From NCBI GenBank assembly GCA_947494545.1, contig CANLVH010000003.1, positions 1-64,000 of the forward strand: a stretch of 64,000 nt of DNA, written 5' to 3'. Of the stretch, positions 32,754-41,492 are shown in pieces. Numbering within the stretch: the first letter of the stretch is position 1; each line of letters begins with the position of its first letter. This DNA is from an uncultured Mesonia sp. GTDB lineage: Bacteria > Bacteroidota > Bacteroidia > Flavobacteriales > Flavobacteriaceae. A model generated the notes under the pieces. That model was not told the origin of the DNA, ran no database searches, and saw nothing but the letters and a program-made list of their open reading frames with translations. Position numbers and translations under genes: made by a program.

Positions 32754-34067
32754 TTACTCTACGCGTTTTATTTTTGCGCCAATGGCTTGTAAGCGTTCTT
32801 CTATATTTTCGTAACCACGGTCTATTTGCTCAATATTATGAATTACCGAAGTTCCTTTGGCAGAAAGTGCTGCAATTAACAAAGAAACTCCAGCCCTAAT
32901 ATCTGGGCTGCTCATTGTGGTTGCTTTTAAACTAGATTTAAAATCGTGACCAATTATAGTAGCGCGGTGCGGGTCGCATAAAATAATTTTTGCGCCCATA
33001 TCTATAAGTTTATCTACAAAAAACAGTCTGCTTTCAAACATTTTTTGATGAATGAGTACACTACCGCGAGCTTGCGTGGCTACAACCAAAACAATACTCA
33101 ATAAATCTGGTGTGAAGCCCGGCCACGGAGAATCGCTAATATTCATAATAGAACCGTCTATAAAACTTTGCACTTCATAACCGTTGGTATGCGCAGGAAT
33201 ATAAATATCGTCTCCTTTTCTTTCTAAGCTTATACCTAATTTTCTGAAAGTTGTTGGTATTAACCCTAAATTATCCCAGCTTACGTTTTTAATGGTAATT
33301 TCGCTTCGCGTCATTGCCGCCAAACCAATCCACGAACCAATTTCTATCATATCGGGTAAAACCCTGTGTAAACATCCGTAAAGCTCTTCTACTCCATCTA
33401 TATATAATAAATTAGAGCCAATGCCGCTTATTTTTGCGCCCATTGCGTTAAGCATTTTACACAATTGCTGAATGTAAGGCTCGCAAGCTGCATTATAAAT
33501 TGTGGTAGTGCCTTCTGCCAATACGGCTGCCATAATAATATTGGCGGTTCCGGTAACAGATGCTTCTTCTAAAAGCATGTATTTGCCGGTAAGTCCGTTT
33601 GGCGCTTCTACACCATAAAAGCGTTCTTCTTTATTGTAGTTAAAAGTTGCGCCTAATTTTATAAAACCTTCAAAATGCGTATCTAATCTTCTTCTTCCTA
33701 TTTTGTCTCCGCCCGGTCTTGGTATATAACCTTTTCCAAATCTGGCTAATAACGGACCAACAATCATTATAGAACCGCGTAAGCCGCTGCCTTCTTGCTT
33801 AAATAAATCTGAAGTTAGGTAATCTAAATTTAGCGCATCACTTTTAAAAGTATAGCTACCTTTTTTTACTTTATTGATTTTTACGCCCAAATTCTCTAAG
33901 ATGCCCATTAATTTATTTACATCTCTAATATCTGGAATGTTGTCTATTCTAACTTCTTCTGGAGTTAAAAGAACTGCACATAAAACTTGCAGTGCTTCAT
34001 TTTTTGCACCTTGTGGCGTTATTTCCCCTTTTAAGGAACGGCCACCTTCTATTTGAAAAATTGCCAT
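32754..34067 (-). CDS. murA: MurA, UDP-N-acetylglucosamine 1-carboxyvinyltransferase
   Basis: A 437-residue EPT-family enzyme (FQIEGGRSLKGEITPQGAKNEALQVLCAVLLTPEEV; EGSGLRGSIMIVGPLLARFG; TGTANIIMAAVLAEGTTTIYNAA; DIRAGVSLLIAALSAKG; IDRGYENIEERLQAIGA). It makes the first committed peptidoglycan precursor from UDP-GlcNAc and phosphoenolpyruvate. The active-site loop reads RPGGDKIGRRR with Asp121 where most bacteria have the fosfomycin-binding Cys. It follows the DUF4290 gene by 13 bases. Confidence 0.95.
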   Translation of the reverse strand: MAIFQIEGGRSLKGEITPQGAKNEALQVLCAVLLTPEEVRIDNIPDIRDVNKLMGILENLGVKINKVKKGSYTFKSDALNLDYLTSDLFKQEGSGLRGSIMIVGPLLARFGKGYIPRPGGDKIGRRRLDTHFEGFIKLGATFNYNKEERFYGVEAPNGLTGKYMLLEEASVTGTANIIMAAVLAEGTTTIYNAACEPYIQQLCKMLNAMGAKISGIGSNLLYIDGVEELYGCLHRVLPDMIEIGSWIGLAAMTRSEITIKNVSWDNLGLIPTTFRKLGISLERKGDDIYIPAHTNGYEVQSFIDGSIMNISDSPWPGFTPDLLSIVLVVATQARGSVLIHQKMFESRLFFVDKLIDMGAKIILCDPHRATIIGHDFKSSLKATTMSSPDIRAGVSLLIAALSAKGTSVIHNIEQIDRGYENIEERLQAIGAKIKRVE

Positions 34068-34080
34068 TTATTTGGGTGAG

Positions 34081-34710
34081 TTAATAACGTTTACGACCGC
34101 GACTGCGGTTGTTCTTTTTATTAGATTTTCGTTTTTTATGGTTACGAACCAAATCAGACGCTTGGGTTAAGTCTTCGTCTTTTTTTCGTAAGTTAATTGC
34201 GCCATCGCTCAACTCGTATAAATGGTCAAAAATTACTTCGTCTTCTACAGAATCTTTGTTCCAATTAAGGTAACATTTTTTCATATGGTTGGCAATGGTA
34301 AAAATAAGTGCTTCTTTTAAGTCTCCCTCTTCCCATTTTTTTGCCTGATCTATCATTCGCTTAATATTGTTTCCGTAAAAACGGTATTTAGGATGATTTT
34401 GCGGATATTCTAACGGCGAAGGCGATTCTTGCAGTTTTTCTTTAGAAGGTTTAGGAAAAGGCGACTCTACATCTAGTTTAAAATCGCTTATTATAAAAAG
34501 CTGATCCCATAATTTATGTTGAAAGTCTGGCACGTCGCGCAAATGTGGGTTTAAATTACCCATTACGGCAATTATAGATTTTGCTACTTCGTTGCGTTCT
34601 TTATCGTCTTCTATACTTACGGCATGCTCTACCATTTTTTGAATATGTCTGCCATATTCGGGAATAATGAGTTTACTCCGTTCTGAATTGTATTCTAAAT
34701 CGTATATCAA
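34081..34710 (-). CDS. DUF4290 domain protein
   Basis: The 209-residue protein begins MIYDLEYNSERSKLIIPEYGRHIQKMVEHAV, the conserved DUF4290 opening. It continues with NLNPHLRDVPDFQHKLWDQLFIISDF and the block YRFYGNNIKRMIDQAKKWEEGDLKEALIFTIANHMKKCYLNWN. A C-terminal basic tail (HKKRKSNKKNNRSRGRKRY) suggests nucleic acid or ribosome contact. No function is established. It is cotranscribed with murA, an arrangement common in flavobacteria. Confidence 0.88.
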   Translation of the reverse strand: MIYDLEYNSERSKLIIPEYGRHIQKMVEHAVSIEDDKERNEVAKSIIAVMGNLNPHLRDVPDFQHKLWDQLFIISDFKLDVESPFPKPSKEKLQESPSPLEYPQNHPKYRFYGNNIKRMIDQAKKWEEGDLKEALIFTIANHMKKCYLNWNKDSVEDEVIFDHLYELSDGAINLRKKDEDLTQASDLVRNHKKRKSNKKNNRSRGRKRY

Positions 34711-34826
34711 AATTGAAATTTAATAAGGTAATTATTTGTGTAGCCGCCAAGCTACCGTATAGGCGGCAAATTAATAAATATTTTTTAAGGCAAAACAAAT
34801 TACTTCTAAAAATTACAAAAAATATA

Positions 34827-35120
34827 CTATAAAGAGATTACACCTTCTACTTTTTGCCCAACTTCTTTGTATTTATCTACAACATGTTGCGGATTTTTCA
34901 TTTTCACATTTACAGAAACGCTGGTATAATTGCCTTTACTAGATTGTTTAGTTTTAATAACCGCGCCCATATTATTAAAAATATCTTCCAGAACTTTTAT
35001 TCGTTCATCAATGGTGGGCACGATAAATTTATATAAATATTCGCTTGGCCAAGTGCTGGTATCTGCTAGTTTTTCTTTTAATTTGTTGTAAAACTTCTCC
35101 CGTTTATCAGAATTGCTCAT
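34827..35120 (-). CDS. DUF493 family protein (YbeD-like)
   Basis: The 97-residue protein has the ferredoxin-like fold pattern of DUF493: FYNKLKEKLADTSTWPSEYLYKFIVPTIDERIKVLEDIF, then YTSVSVNVKMKNPQHVVDKYKEVGQKVEGVISL. E. coli YbeD is a structural relative of allosteric regulatory domains; its role is unclear. It is divergent from the ATPase gene. Downstream, GCCGCC/GGCGGC (34743-34748 and 34762-34767) could form a hairpin before DUF4290, but without a T run. Confidence 0.85.
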   Translation of the reverse strand: MSNSDKREKFYNKLKEKLADTSTWPSEYLYKFIVPTIDERIKVLEDIFNNMGAVIKTKQSSKGNYTSVSVNVKMKNPQHVVDKYKEVGQKVEGVISL

Positions 35121-35142
35121 AAAATCGTATTTCTTTTGGTTA

Positions 35143-35150
35143 CAAAGATA
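35143..35150 (-). promoter_or_regulatory. Promoter -7 element for the DUF493 gene
   Basis: TATCTTTG on the minus strand lies 22 bases upstream of the DUF493 ATG and matches TAnnTTTG. No well-spaced TTG was seen. Confidence 0.45.
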
Positions 35151-35202
35151 CTGTTATTCAATCATTTTTTTAAATTGCCCTAAAATTAAGAACACGAAAA
35201 GC

Positions 35203-35745
35203 GTGCAAACACAAAAAATACTCATAATTGGTGGTCCCGGCACCGGAAAATCTACCGCTTTAGATTACTTAAAAGCAAAAGGCTACCTTTGTTTTTCTGA
35301 AATTTCTCGGGAAGTTACCAAAGAAGCGCAAAAAAAAGGCGTAAAACAATTGTTTTTAGACAAACCTATATTGTTTAGCGAAAAACTGTTGGAAGGCAGA
35401 ATCAAACAATTTAAAGCTGCTGCAGAATCCAACCAAGATGTGGTTTTTATAGATAGAGGTATTCCAGATGTAACGGCTTATATGGATTATCACCAAGATG
35501 ATTATCCTAATTTTTTTACCGAAGCTAATAAGAAATACCAATATGACAAGGTTTTTTTATTCCCCATATGGGAAGAAATATATGCATCTGACAATGAACG
35601 TTACGAATCTTTGGAAGAAGCCAAAATTATTCAAAATCATCTAATTAAAACTTACGAAAATTTGGGCTACAAATTGATTAAGGTACCAAAGGCAAGTGTT
35701 GAGAAACGTATAAATTTTATTTTAAATAAACTTAAAAACTCCTAG
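35203..35745 (+). CDS. NadR-like AAA family ATPase
   Basis: The protein is 180 residues from a GTG at 35203 (MQTQKILIIGGPGTGKSTALDYLKAKG); the open frame runs 30 codons further but overlaps the divergent promoter region. It has Walker A GGPGTGKST (10-18), FSEISREVTKEAQKKG, VFIDRGIPDVTAYMDYH and a C-terminal lid YENLGYKLIKVPKASVEKRINFIL. It resembles the kinase domain of NadR or thymidylate-kinase-like ATPases. The substrate is unknown. recQ follows immediately. Confidence 0.78.
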   Translation: MQTQKILIIGGPGTGKSTALDYLKAKGYLCFSEISREVTKEAQKKGVKQLFLDKPILFSEKLLEGRIKQFKAAAESNQDVVFIDRGIPDVTAYMDYHQDDYPNFFTEANKKYQYDKVFLFPIWEEIYASDNERYESLEEAKIIQNHLIKTYENLGYKLIKVPKASVEKRINFILNKLKNS

Positions 35746-37644
35746 TTGGAAAGCCCGTTAGACATACTGCAAAAATTCTGGGGTTTTACCGAGTTTAAAC
35801 CAGCCCAAGAAGAAATTATTCAAACCTTATTGCAAAAACAAGACGTAATTGGATTGTTGCCAACCGGGGGCGGAAAATCTATCACTTTTCAAGTACCGGC
35901 GCTGGTGCAAGAAGGTATTTGCATTGTAATTTCTCCGTTAATTGCTTTAATGCAAGACCAAGTAGAAAGCTTACAAAAAAAAGGAATTAAGGCAGTAAGA
36001 ATAAGCGGAAAGTTAGGTTATGACGAATTAGACAAATTATTAGATAATTGTATTTACGGAAATTATAAATTTCTATATCTCTCTCCCGAGCGTTTACAGC
36101 AAGAAATCGTGCAACAGCGTATTCTGCAAATGAATGTAAATCTTATTGCTATAGACGAAACACATTGCATATCTGAATGGGGCCACGATTTTAGACCGGC
36201 TTACCGTAACATTCAGATTTTAAAAGATTTGCAACCAACCGCCACTATGGTGGCGCTAACCGCTACGGCAACCAAAGAAGTAGTAAACGATATTCAGGAA
36301 ACCTTAGCCTTAAACGAAGCTAAAATTGTACGTTATAGTTTTAAACGTACTAATATTGCTTTGTTAACGCAGTTTTATGAAGATAAAAATTTTGCTCTTA
36401 GCAATTTTTTAGAAAAAAACTCTGGTGTAAGCATTGTTTACGTGCGTAGTAGAAAAGCCACAGAAGAGCTAAAGCAAATATTAAAATACGAAAACATTAG
36501 CGCCGAAGCATTTCACGGTGGTTTAAATACTTCCGTAAAGAATAAGCTTTTACAAGATTGGATAGATGAAAAATTTAGGGTAATAGTTGCCACCACAGCT
36601 TTTGGTATGGGTATAGACAAAGCCAACGTGCGTAATGTAATACATTATCACTTACCCGAAAGTTTAGAAAGTTATTTTCAAGAAGCCGGGAGAGCCGGAC
36701 GGGATGGTAAGGCATCTAAGGCTTTGTTGCTTTATAATAACGCCGATATTATTAGGGTAGAAAACCAATTTTTAAAGGTTTTACCCCAACCCAAAAGTGT
36801 AAAATACGTTTATAAAAAACTAAATACTTTTTTACGTATAGCTTACGGCGAAGGAGATCAAACCCAGTTTAATTTTAATTTTTTAAATTTTTGCACCAAA
36901 TACGATTTACCAACTACGGCAACCTATAACATCTTACAACTCTTAGACCGTACCGGCGTGCTTGTTTTAAAACAAGAATACCATACCGGCTATAGCGTAA
37001 AATTTTTAGTGAGTGCAGGGAAGCTGCATTATTTTGCAGAACAAAATACAATTTTTCAAAGCGTAATAGACAGTATTTTAAGAACAAAAGGTGGCTTATT
37101 AGATTATCCTATAAAATTAGATTTGCAAAAACTCGCTACCCAAACCGGCTTAAAAAAACAGCAAATAGAACATTTGCTAAAACAGTTAGAGCAAAAACAA
37201 GTTTTAGAATTAAACATAACAGACCAAGATACCAGCATAATGTTTTTGGTACCGCGAGAAGACGAGCGCACTATCAATCCTTTAATTCCGTACATAAATC
37301 AACAATATGAAAACAAAAAGAACAAGATAGGCGCGGTTTTAAAGTTTGTACAAAACAAAGAAGTTTGTAAAACCAAGCAATTACTCAGCTACTTTGGCGA
37401 GACCAAAACAAAAGATTGCAATAACTGCTCGGTTTGTTTAAAAAAGAAAAGAAAAAAACCGGTAGACGATAAAACTATATACCGCAATATTGTTATGGTA
37501 TTAGAAAAAGACTCTTTAAATTCTAAAGAGCTGGTTAAAAAGTTAGACTTTCCGGAAGAAGATATAATTCGTATTTTACGCTTAATGCTAGATAAAAACC
37601 TCGTAGAGGTGAGTCCTAATAATTATTTCACACTTACTTTATGA
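35746..37644 (+). CDS. recQ: RecQ-family ATP-dependent DNA helicase
   Basis: A 632-residue superfamily 2 helicase. It starts at a TTG directly after the previous stop; MESPLDILQKFWGFTEFKPAQEEII is the normal RecQ opening and no ATG is closer. Motifs are LPTGGGKSITFQVPAL (Walker A), AIDETHCISEWGHDFRPAY (DEAH and aromatic loop), VALTATAT, TAFGMGIDKANVRNVIHY and QEAGRAGRDG. The zinc site includes C..YFGETKTKDCNNCSVC (near 543-565), followed by a winged helix. No HRDC domain is obvious. It unwinds DNA in recombination and repair. Confidence 0.93.
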   Translation: MESPLDILQKFWGFTEFKPAQEEIIQTLLQKQDVIGLLPTGGGKSITFQVPALVQEGICIVISPLIALMQDQVESLQKKGIKAVRISGKLGYDELDKLLDNCIYGNYKFLYLSPERLQQEIVQQRILQMNVNLIAIDETHCISEWGHDFRPAYRNIQILKDLQPTATMVALTATATKEVVNDIQETLALNEAKIVRYSFKRTNIALLTQFYEDKNFALSNFLEKNSGVSIVYVRSRKATEELKQILKYENISAEAFHGGLNTSVKNKLLQDWIDEKFRVIVATTAFGMGIDKANVRNVIHYHLPESLESYFQEAGRAGRDGKASKALLLYNNADIIRVENQFLKVLPQPKSVKYVYKKLNTFLRIAYGEGDQTQFNFNFLNFCTKYDLPTTATYNILQLLDRTGVLVLKQEYHTGYSVKFLVSAGKLHYFAEQNTIFQSVIDSILRTKGGLLDYPIKLDLQKLATQTGLKKQQIEHLLKQLEQKQVLELNITDQDTSIMFLVPREDERTINPLIPYINQQYENKKNKIGAVLKFVQNKEVCKTKQLLSYFGETKTKDCNNCSVCLKKKRKKPVDDKTIYRNIVMVLEKDSLNSKELVKKLDFPEEDIIRILRLMLDKNLVEVSPNNYFTLTL

Positions 37645-38591
37645 AAAATTTGCGCATACTTTTTATGGGTACGCCGGCTTTTGCCGTACACAGTTTAGAA
37701 AAAATTTTAGAAGAAGGTTTTAATGTGGTTGGTGTTGTTACGGCGCCAGATAAACCAGCAGGTCGCGGCAGAAAATTACAACAATCTGCAGTAAAAGAAT
37801 TTGCGCTTTCGCGGAATTTACCCGTGCTACAACCCACTAATTTAAAAGCCGAAGAATTTGAGCAAGAATTAAAAAACTTAAACCCAAATATACAAGTTGT
37901 TGTAGCTTTTAGAATGTTACCAAAAAAGGTTTGGCAATTTCCTGAGTATGGTACATTTAATTTGCACGCTTCGCTCCTGCCCCAATATCGCGGAGCAGCC
38001 CCAATAAATTGGGCTATAATTCACGGCGAAGAAAAAACGGGAGTGACTACTTTTTTTATAGACGAAAAAATAGATACAGGACTTATATTGTTACAAAAAG
38101 AAGTAAAGATAAGTAAAGAAGATAATGCCGGCAGTCTTCACGATAAATTAATGGAAACCGGTGCAAATTTAATTATAGAAACTTTAGAGCTAATTGCAGA
38201 AGAAAAAGAGGTAAAAACCATACCACAAAGCAATGCAGAAAACCTTAAAACAGCTTATAAGCTAGACAAAAACAACACGAAAATTGACTGGAGCAAACCA
38301 GGAGAAAAAATTCAAAATCTTATTCGTGGTCTATCGCCTTATCCTGTTGCTTGGACAATCTTACAGAACGGGGATAATAAATTAAAATGTAAAATTTATA
38401 AAAGTACATTCTTAAAAAAAGAACATTCTTTTGAAAATGCTACAGTATTACAAGAAGGTAAAACCCTGGAAGTTGCGGTAAATGGTGGTTTTTTAAAATT
38501 ACAAGTAATACAACTACCCGGAAAAAGAAAAATGTCTGTAAAAGACCTTTTAAATGGTTTTGAAATAAAACCGAATGCAAAAATGTTGTAA
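37641..38591 (+). CDS. fmt: Fmt, methionyl-tRNA formyltransferase
   Basis: The 316-residue protein has the start RILFMGTPAFAVHSLEKILEEG, TAPDKPAGRGRKL, and the folate-binding catalytic region HASLLPQYRGAAPINWAIIHGEEKTGVTTFFIDEKIDTG (about 110-148). The C-terminal OB-like domain has IRGLSPYPVAWT. It formylates initiator Met-tRNA. It overlaps recQ by four bases (ATGA), so expression is coupled to recQ. Confidence 0.95.
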   Translation: MKNLRILFMGTPAFAVHSLEKILEEGFNVVGVVTAPDKPAGRGRKLQQSAVKEFALSRNLPVLQPTNLKAEEFEQELKNLNPNIQVVVAFRMLPKKVWQFPEYGTFNLHASLLPQYRGAAPINWAIIHGEEKTGVTTFFIDEKIDTGLILLQKEVKISKEDNAGSLHDKLMETGANLIIETLELIAEEKEVKTIPQSNAENLKTAYKLDKNNTKIDWSKPGEKIQNLIRGLSPYPVAWTILQNGDNKLKCKIYKSTFLKKEHSFENATVLQEGKTLEVAVNGGFLKLQVIQLPGKRKMSVKDLLNGFEIKPNAKML

Positions 38592-38696
38592 ACCCTTATG
38601 GACACTGAAAAAGCAACCATTTTGATAAAAACAAGTATTCTTTATTAACAATTGGCAAAAGTTATTAACAATTTGCGGCTTTTCCTTTGCTGAGCC

Positions 38697-38726
38697 TTGC
38701 ATAGAAAAGAATTCCGTATAAATTTG
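38697..38726 (+). promoter_or_regulatory. HU gene promoter
   Basis: TTG (38697-38699), a 19-base spacer and TAAATTTG (38719-38726) give a full match to the Bacteroidota consensus, 50 bases before the HU ATG. Confidence 0.8.
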
Positions 38727-38776
38727 TAGAGCAAATCAATAAATGTTTAACCAACAAATAGTTTAAATTAAAAATT

Positions 38777-39049
38777 ATGAACAAAACGAATTTAATTGAC
38801 GCAATGGCAGAAGATGCCGGAATCTCAAAAGCTGCAGCAAAAAAAGCTTTAGAATCTTTTTTAGAAAACGTAGAAGGTTCGCTTAAAAAAGGAGACAGAG
38901 TTTCTTTAGTAGGATTCGGATCTTGGTCTGTATCTAAAAGAGCTGCTCGCGAAGGTAGAAATCCTCAAACAGGGAAAACTATTAAAATTGCTGCTAAAAA
39001 TGTAGTGAAGTTTAAAGCAGGTTCTGATTTACAGAAAGCTGTAAACTAA
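38777..39049 (+). CDS. hup: HU-family DNA-binding protein
   Basis: The 90-residue protein has the HU/IHF fold: an N-terminal helical dimer part ([32 protein letters not shown]), then [41 protein letters not shown], whose RNPQTGK arm contacts the DNA minor groove. It organises the nucleoid. It has its own promoter and terminator, fitting high, independent expression. Confidence 0.95.
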   Translation: MNKTNLIDAMAEDAGISKAAAKKALESFLENVEGSLKKGDRVSLVGFGSWSVSKRAAREGRNPQTGKTIKIAAKNVVKFKAGSDLQKAVN

Positions 39050-39078
39050 TTTTAGCACATTTTATAATTATCTGAGAG

Positions 39079-39110
39079 GACCTTTCTACAATTTATGAAA
39101 GGTCTTTTTT
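39079..39110 (+). terminator. Terminator after the HU gene
   Basis: GACCTTTC (39079-39086) and GAAAGGTC (39097-39104) form an eight-base stem with a ten-base loop, followed by six T, 30 bases after the HU stop. Confidence 0.9.
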
Positions 39111-39178
39111 GTTTTTTATGTTTTTTTTTAAGTTATTTATTTTAAAATTGTTAATTTTATATATAAAACGGAAAAAAT

Positions 39179-39739
39179 TTGACTCTACAACAACCTAAAA
39201 AAGGAAGCTTATTAGTGGCAAAACCCTCTATAATTGGCGATATGTCTTTTAATAGAGCGGTAATACTTTTAGCAGATTGTAATAAAAACGGCTCTGTTGG
39301 GTTTATAATGAATAAAGTCTTAGATTTTAGTTTATCTGATTTTTTGCCCGAGTTAAATAAAGATTTTAAAATTTTTAATGGCGGTCCGGTAGAGCAAGAT
39401 AATCTTTATTTTATTCATCAAGTTCCAGATTTAATTCCGCAAAGCATAGAAATTTCTAACGGTATTTTTTGGGGAGGCAATTTTGAGGCAGTTAAAAAAT
39501 TAATCGAGCAAGACTTAATCACTTCCGAAGAAATTAAATTTTTCTTGGGCTACTCTGGCTGGGAACCAAAGCAACTAGAGGAAGAAGTAAAAGCAGACAC
39601 TTGGATAATTACAGATAACAGCGACCAAAAAAATATTCTTAGCAGAGAATTCACCACTTTTTGGAAAGAAAAGCTGGAAGAGCAAGGCGGAGAATTTTTA
39701 ATTTGGTCTAACGCCCCGGAAAACCCCAGTTATAACTAA
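39179..39739 (+). CDS. YqgE/AlgH family protein
   Basis: A 186-residue protein starting at TTG 39179 (MTLQQPKKGSLLVAKPSIIGDMSFNRAVILLADC), the normal YqgE opening; no suitable ATG lies near. Family motifs are GSVGFIMNK, FNGGPVEQDNLYFIHQ, ISNGIFWGGNFEAVKKLI and FFLGYSGWEPKQLEEEV. Function is not established, although AlgH has been linked to transcription control. Its stop overlaps the converging aminotransferase stop by four bases. Confidence 0.9.
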   Translation: MTLQQPKKGSLLVAKPSIIGDMSFNRAVILLADCNKNGSVGFIMNKVLDFSLSDFLPELNKDFKIFNGGPVEQDNLYFIHQVPDLIPQSIEISNGIFWGGNFEAVKKLIEQDLITSEEIKFFLGYSGWEPKQLEEEVKADTWIITDNSDQKNILSREFTTFWKEKLEEQGGEFLIWSNAPENPSYN

Positions 39740-40581
39740 CCTAATCTAGCCAGCGTATTTATCTTTTTTAGCAAATCTGCTGCTACCGTATTAGTATATT
39801 CTTTTTTCCTGTACTTACTTATCGGAATTATTCCTTGAATAGAATTGGTAATTAAAAGCTCATCGGCTTTTTGCAATTCAAACGGCGATATACTTTCTTC
39901 TATAAATTCGTATTCTTCACTTTTTTTAAGACTTTCAATCAACTTTTTTCTAAAAATACCGTTTAAACAACCATCGGTTAACGGGGGCGTTTTTATATGG
40001 TTATCACGAACCAAGAAGAGGTTTCCATTAATGGCCTCTACCACCATTTTGTTATGATTTAATAATAAAAGGTTCTCGTATTTATTTTCGGAAGCGTAAA
40101 TTCCTGCCAAGACATTTATTGCCTTATTAGTACTTTTTAAAGTAGATAACAAGCCCGCATTTACATAATGATCTTTAAAAAGCTCGACCGTGCACTTTTC
40201 TTGTGGCAATTGATAAAAAGCATTTTCTAAACTACTGCTGCGTATACAATAACCAATATCTCTGGTTTTGGGCGTATACAAACCGCCCGCCTTTCTAAAC
40301 ACGTTTATCTTTATCCGCGCCGGTTCTTTTTCTTGATTATTGGCGGCAATTACTTCTAAGATTTTATTTTCTAAAAATTCTGGAGAAAACTCTTTTGGGA
40401 TTTCCATACGCATAATGCGCATAGACGCCATTAACCTAAAATAATGATCTTCCCAAAACATGATTTTATTATGCACCACGCGCAAGCTTTCAAACAAACC
40501 GTCGCCATAATTAAAACCTCTATTATCTAAGCTCAGCGCTTTTTCTGAATTACTTAAAATTTCTCCGTTAAAATTGAACAT
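39736..40581 (-). CDS. Aminotransferase class IV (PabC/IlvE-like)
   Basis: The 281-residue PLP enzyme of fold type IV shows SLDNRGFNYGDGLFESLRVVHNKIMFWEDHYFRL near the start, the PLP lysine region TLKSTNKAINVLAGIYASENKYENLLLLN (Lys near 141) and the phosphate-binding end TNSIQGIIPISKYRKKEY. Members include 4-amino-4-deoxychorismate lyase, branched-chain and D-amino acid aminotransferases. The sequence is nearest to the PabC/amidohydrolase type, but the choice cannot be fixed by eye. No pabAB neighbour. Confidence 0.83.
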   Translation of the reverse strand: MFNFNGEILSNSEKALSLDNRGFNYGDGLFESLRVVHNKIMFWEDHYFRLMASMRIMRMEIPKEFSPEFLENKILEVIAANNQEKEPARIKINVFRKAGGLYTPKTRDIGYCIRSSSLENAFYQLPQEKCTVELFKDHYVNAGLLSTLKSTNKAINVLAGIYASENKYENLLLLNHNKMVVEAINGNLFLVRDNHIKTPPLTDGCLNGIFRKKLIESLKKSEEYEFIEESISPFELQKADELLITNSIQGIIPISKYRKKEYTNTVAADLLKKINTLARLG

Positions 40582-40614
40582 AAAAAAACCCCGATTTTAA
40601 ATTTTAAACCGGGG
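40582..40614 (-). terminator. Terminator after the START-like gene
   Basis: On the minus strand CCCCG (from 40614) and CGGGG (to 40589) enclose an AT loop, followed by seven T. It ends the START-like transcript and lies just upstream of the aminotransferase start. Confidence 0.75.
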
Positions 40615-40639
40615 CGAATATACTATTTTTAAAAGTTTT

Positions 40640-41035
40640 TTATGCTGAACCTAAGACTTGTTTTAAATCTGAAATCATGTTTTCCCACAACATTTTCCCT
40701 TCGTTTACATCGTCGTCGTCATCGGCAAAATCTGTAATCATTAGCGATACATCTTTAGTGATTTCATCTACCTGAATACGCATTTCAAAATAGCTGGAAT
40801 CGCCTTCTTCTTCAGCTTCCATCCATCGTAATTTAATACGCTCTCCGCTTTTCTTGCTTACTAATTTTGCTTGTTCTTCGCTTCCTTCCCAGATAAAGGT
40901 AAAAACCTCTCCACGAGAGTTTACATTATCTGCAAACCACTCGCTTAAACCAGACGGAGTAGAAATATATTGGTATAATAAAGATGGAGATGCTTGTATG
41001 GGAAACTCCAATTCATATTTTGTTTTTGTAGTCAT
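40640..41035 (-). CDS. START-like (SRPBCC / AHSA1-type) domain protein
   Basis: A 131-residue single domain: YELEFPIQASPSLLYQYISTPSGLSEWFADNVNSRGEVFTFIWEGSEEQAKLVSKKSGERIKLRW, then acidic SYFEMRIQVDEITKDVSLMITDFADDDD and a C-terminal helix WENMISDLKQVLGS. This is the Bet v1-like cavity fold that binds hydrophobic ligands or assists chaperones. The ligand is unknown. The gene is conserved in flavobacteria. It is monocistronic, ended by the hairpin at 40582. Confidence 0.85.
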   Translation of the reverse strand: MTTKTKYELEFPIQASPSLLYQYISTPSGLSEWFADNVNSRGEVFTFIWEGSEEQAKLVSKKSGERIKLRWMEAEEEGDSSYFEMRIQVDEITKDVSLMITDFADDDDDVNEGKMLWENMISDLKQVLGSA

Positions 41036-41317
41036 AAAAATAGGCTATTTGTTGAAAGGCAATATAGATATTCTTTACTAACATAAAAAGAAAAATTAAA
41101 AATTTTATTCCTCGCAATAGTTAAAAATAGGCTCGAATTGGTTTTTACTGAAAACAGAAAACAGCATTTCTCACAACTTTAAAATTAAGATACATTTTAA
41201 TTGCTTTACGGAAAATTGGTTTTTATAAATACGAGAATAAATTTTAATACTAAAAAAGAAATATTTAGGCTTTACCAATCTGTAAACGTATTTACTTATT
41301 TTATTTTTTAAAAGTTG
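41036..41317. other. Intergenic region before tRNA-Met
   Basis: No open frame of note. It holds one CTTTACGGAA decamer (41214-41223) and AT-rich sequence. A weak TATATTGC box on the minus strand near 41060 could start the START-like gene. Nothing else is recognised. Confidence 0.5.
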
Positions 41318-41348
41318 TTTGCTTAAGCATAAAATAATTTTATATTTG
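41318..41348 (+). promoter_or_regulatory. tRNA-Met promoter
   Basis: TTTG (41318-41321), a 19-base spacer and TATATTTG (41341-41348) match the Bacteroidota consensus exactly, 12 bases before the tRNA. Confidence 0.85.
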
Positions 41349-41360
41349 CACCCGGAAATT

Positions 41361-41434
41361 GGCGAGGTAGCTCAGTTGGTTAGAGCGTCGGATTCATAAC
41401 CCGGAGGTCCCGAGTTCAAATCTCGGTCTCGCTA
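41361..41434 (+). tRNA. tRNA-Met(CAU), elongator type
   Basis: A 74-base cloverleaf: acceptor GGCGAGG pairs with TCTCGCT, with a G-U at each end. The D arm is GCTCAGTTGGTTAGAGC, the anticodon loop TTCATAA and the T arm CCCGAGTTCAAATCTCGG. The CCA end is not encoded. The start G1 with a paired acceptor end indicates elongator rather than initiator. A CAU anticodon could also belong to lysidine-modified tRNA-Ile2, but the sequence resembles flavobacterial tRNA-Met. The anticodon stem has an A-C mismatch at its loop end. Confidence 0.93.
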
Positions 41435-41436
41435 CT

Positions 41437-41470
41437 AAAAAAAGCTTTCGAGAAATCGAAAGCTTTTTTT
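41437..41470. terminator. Terminator of tRNA-Met and the iron-sulfur gene
   Basis: A perfect 15-base stem, AAAAAAAGCTTTCGA / TCGAAAGCTTTTTTT, around a GAAA tetraloop (41452-41455). Tracts on both sides serve the tRNA (plus) and the converging iron-sulfur gene (minus). Confidence 0.92.
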
Positions 41471-41492
41471 GTTTTATAGTAAAAATGAAGTT

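Noticed and set aside
34743-34767. Terminator between DUF493 and DUF4290
   Set aside because: The GCCGCC/GGCGGC stem is only six bases with a 13-base loop and lacks a T run.
35113-35202. N-terminal extension of the NadR-like ATPase
   Set aside because: It overlaps the start of the DUF493 gene and its promoter; the GTG at 35203 puts the P-loop at the usual distance from the start.
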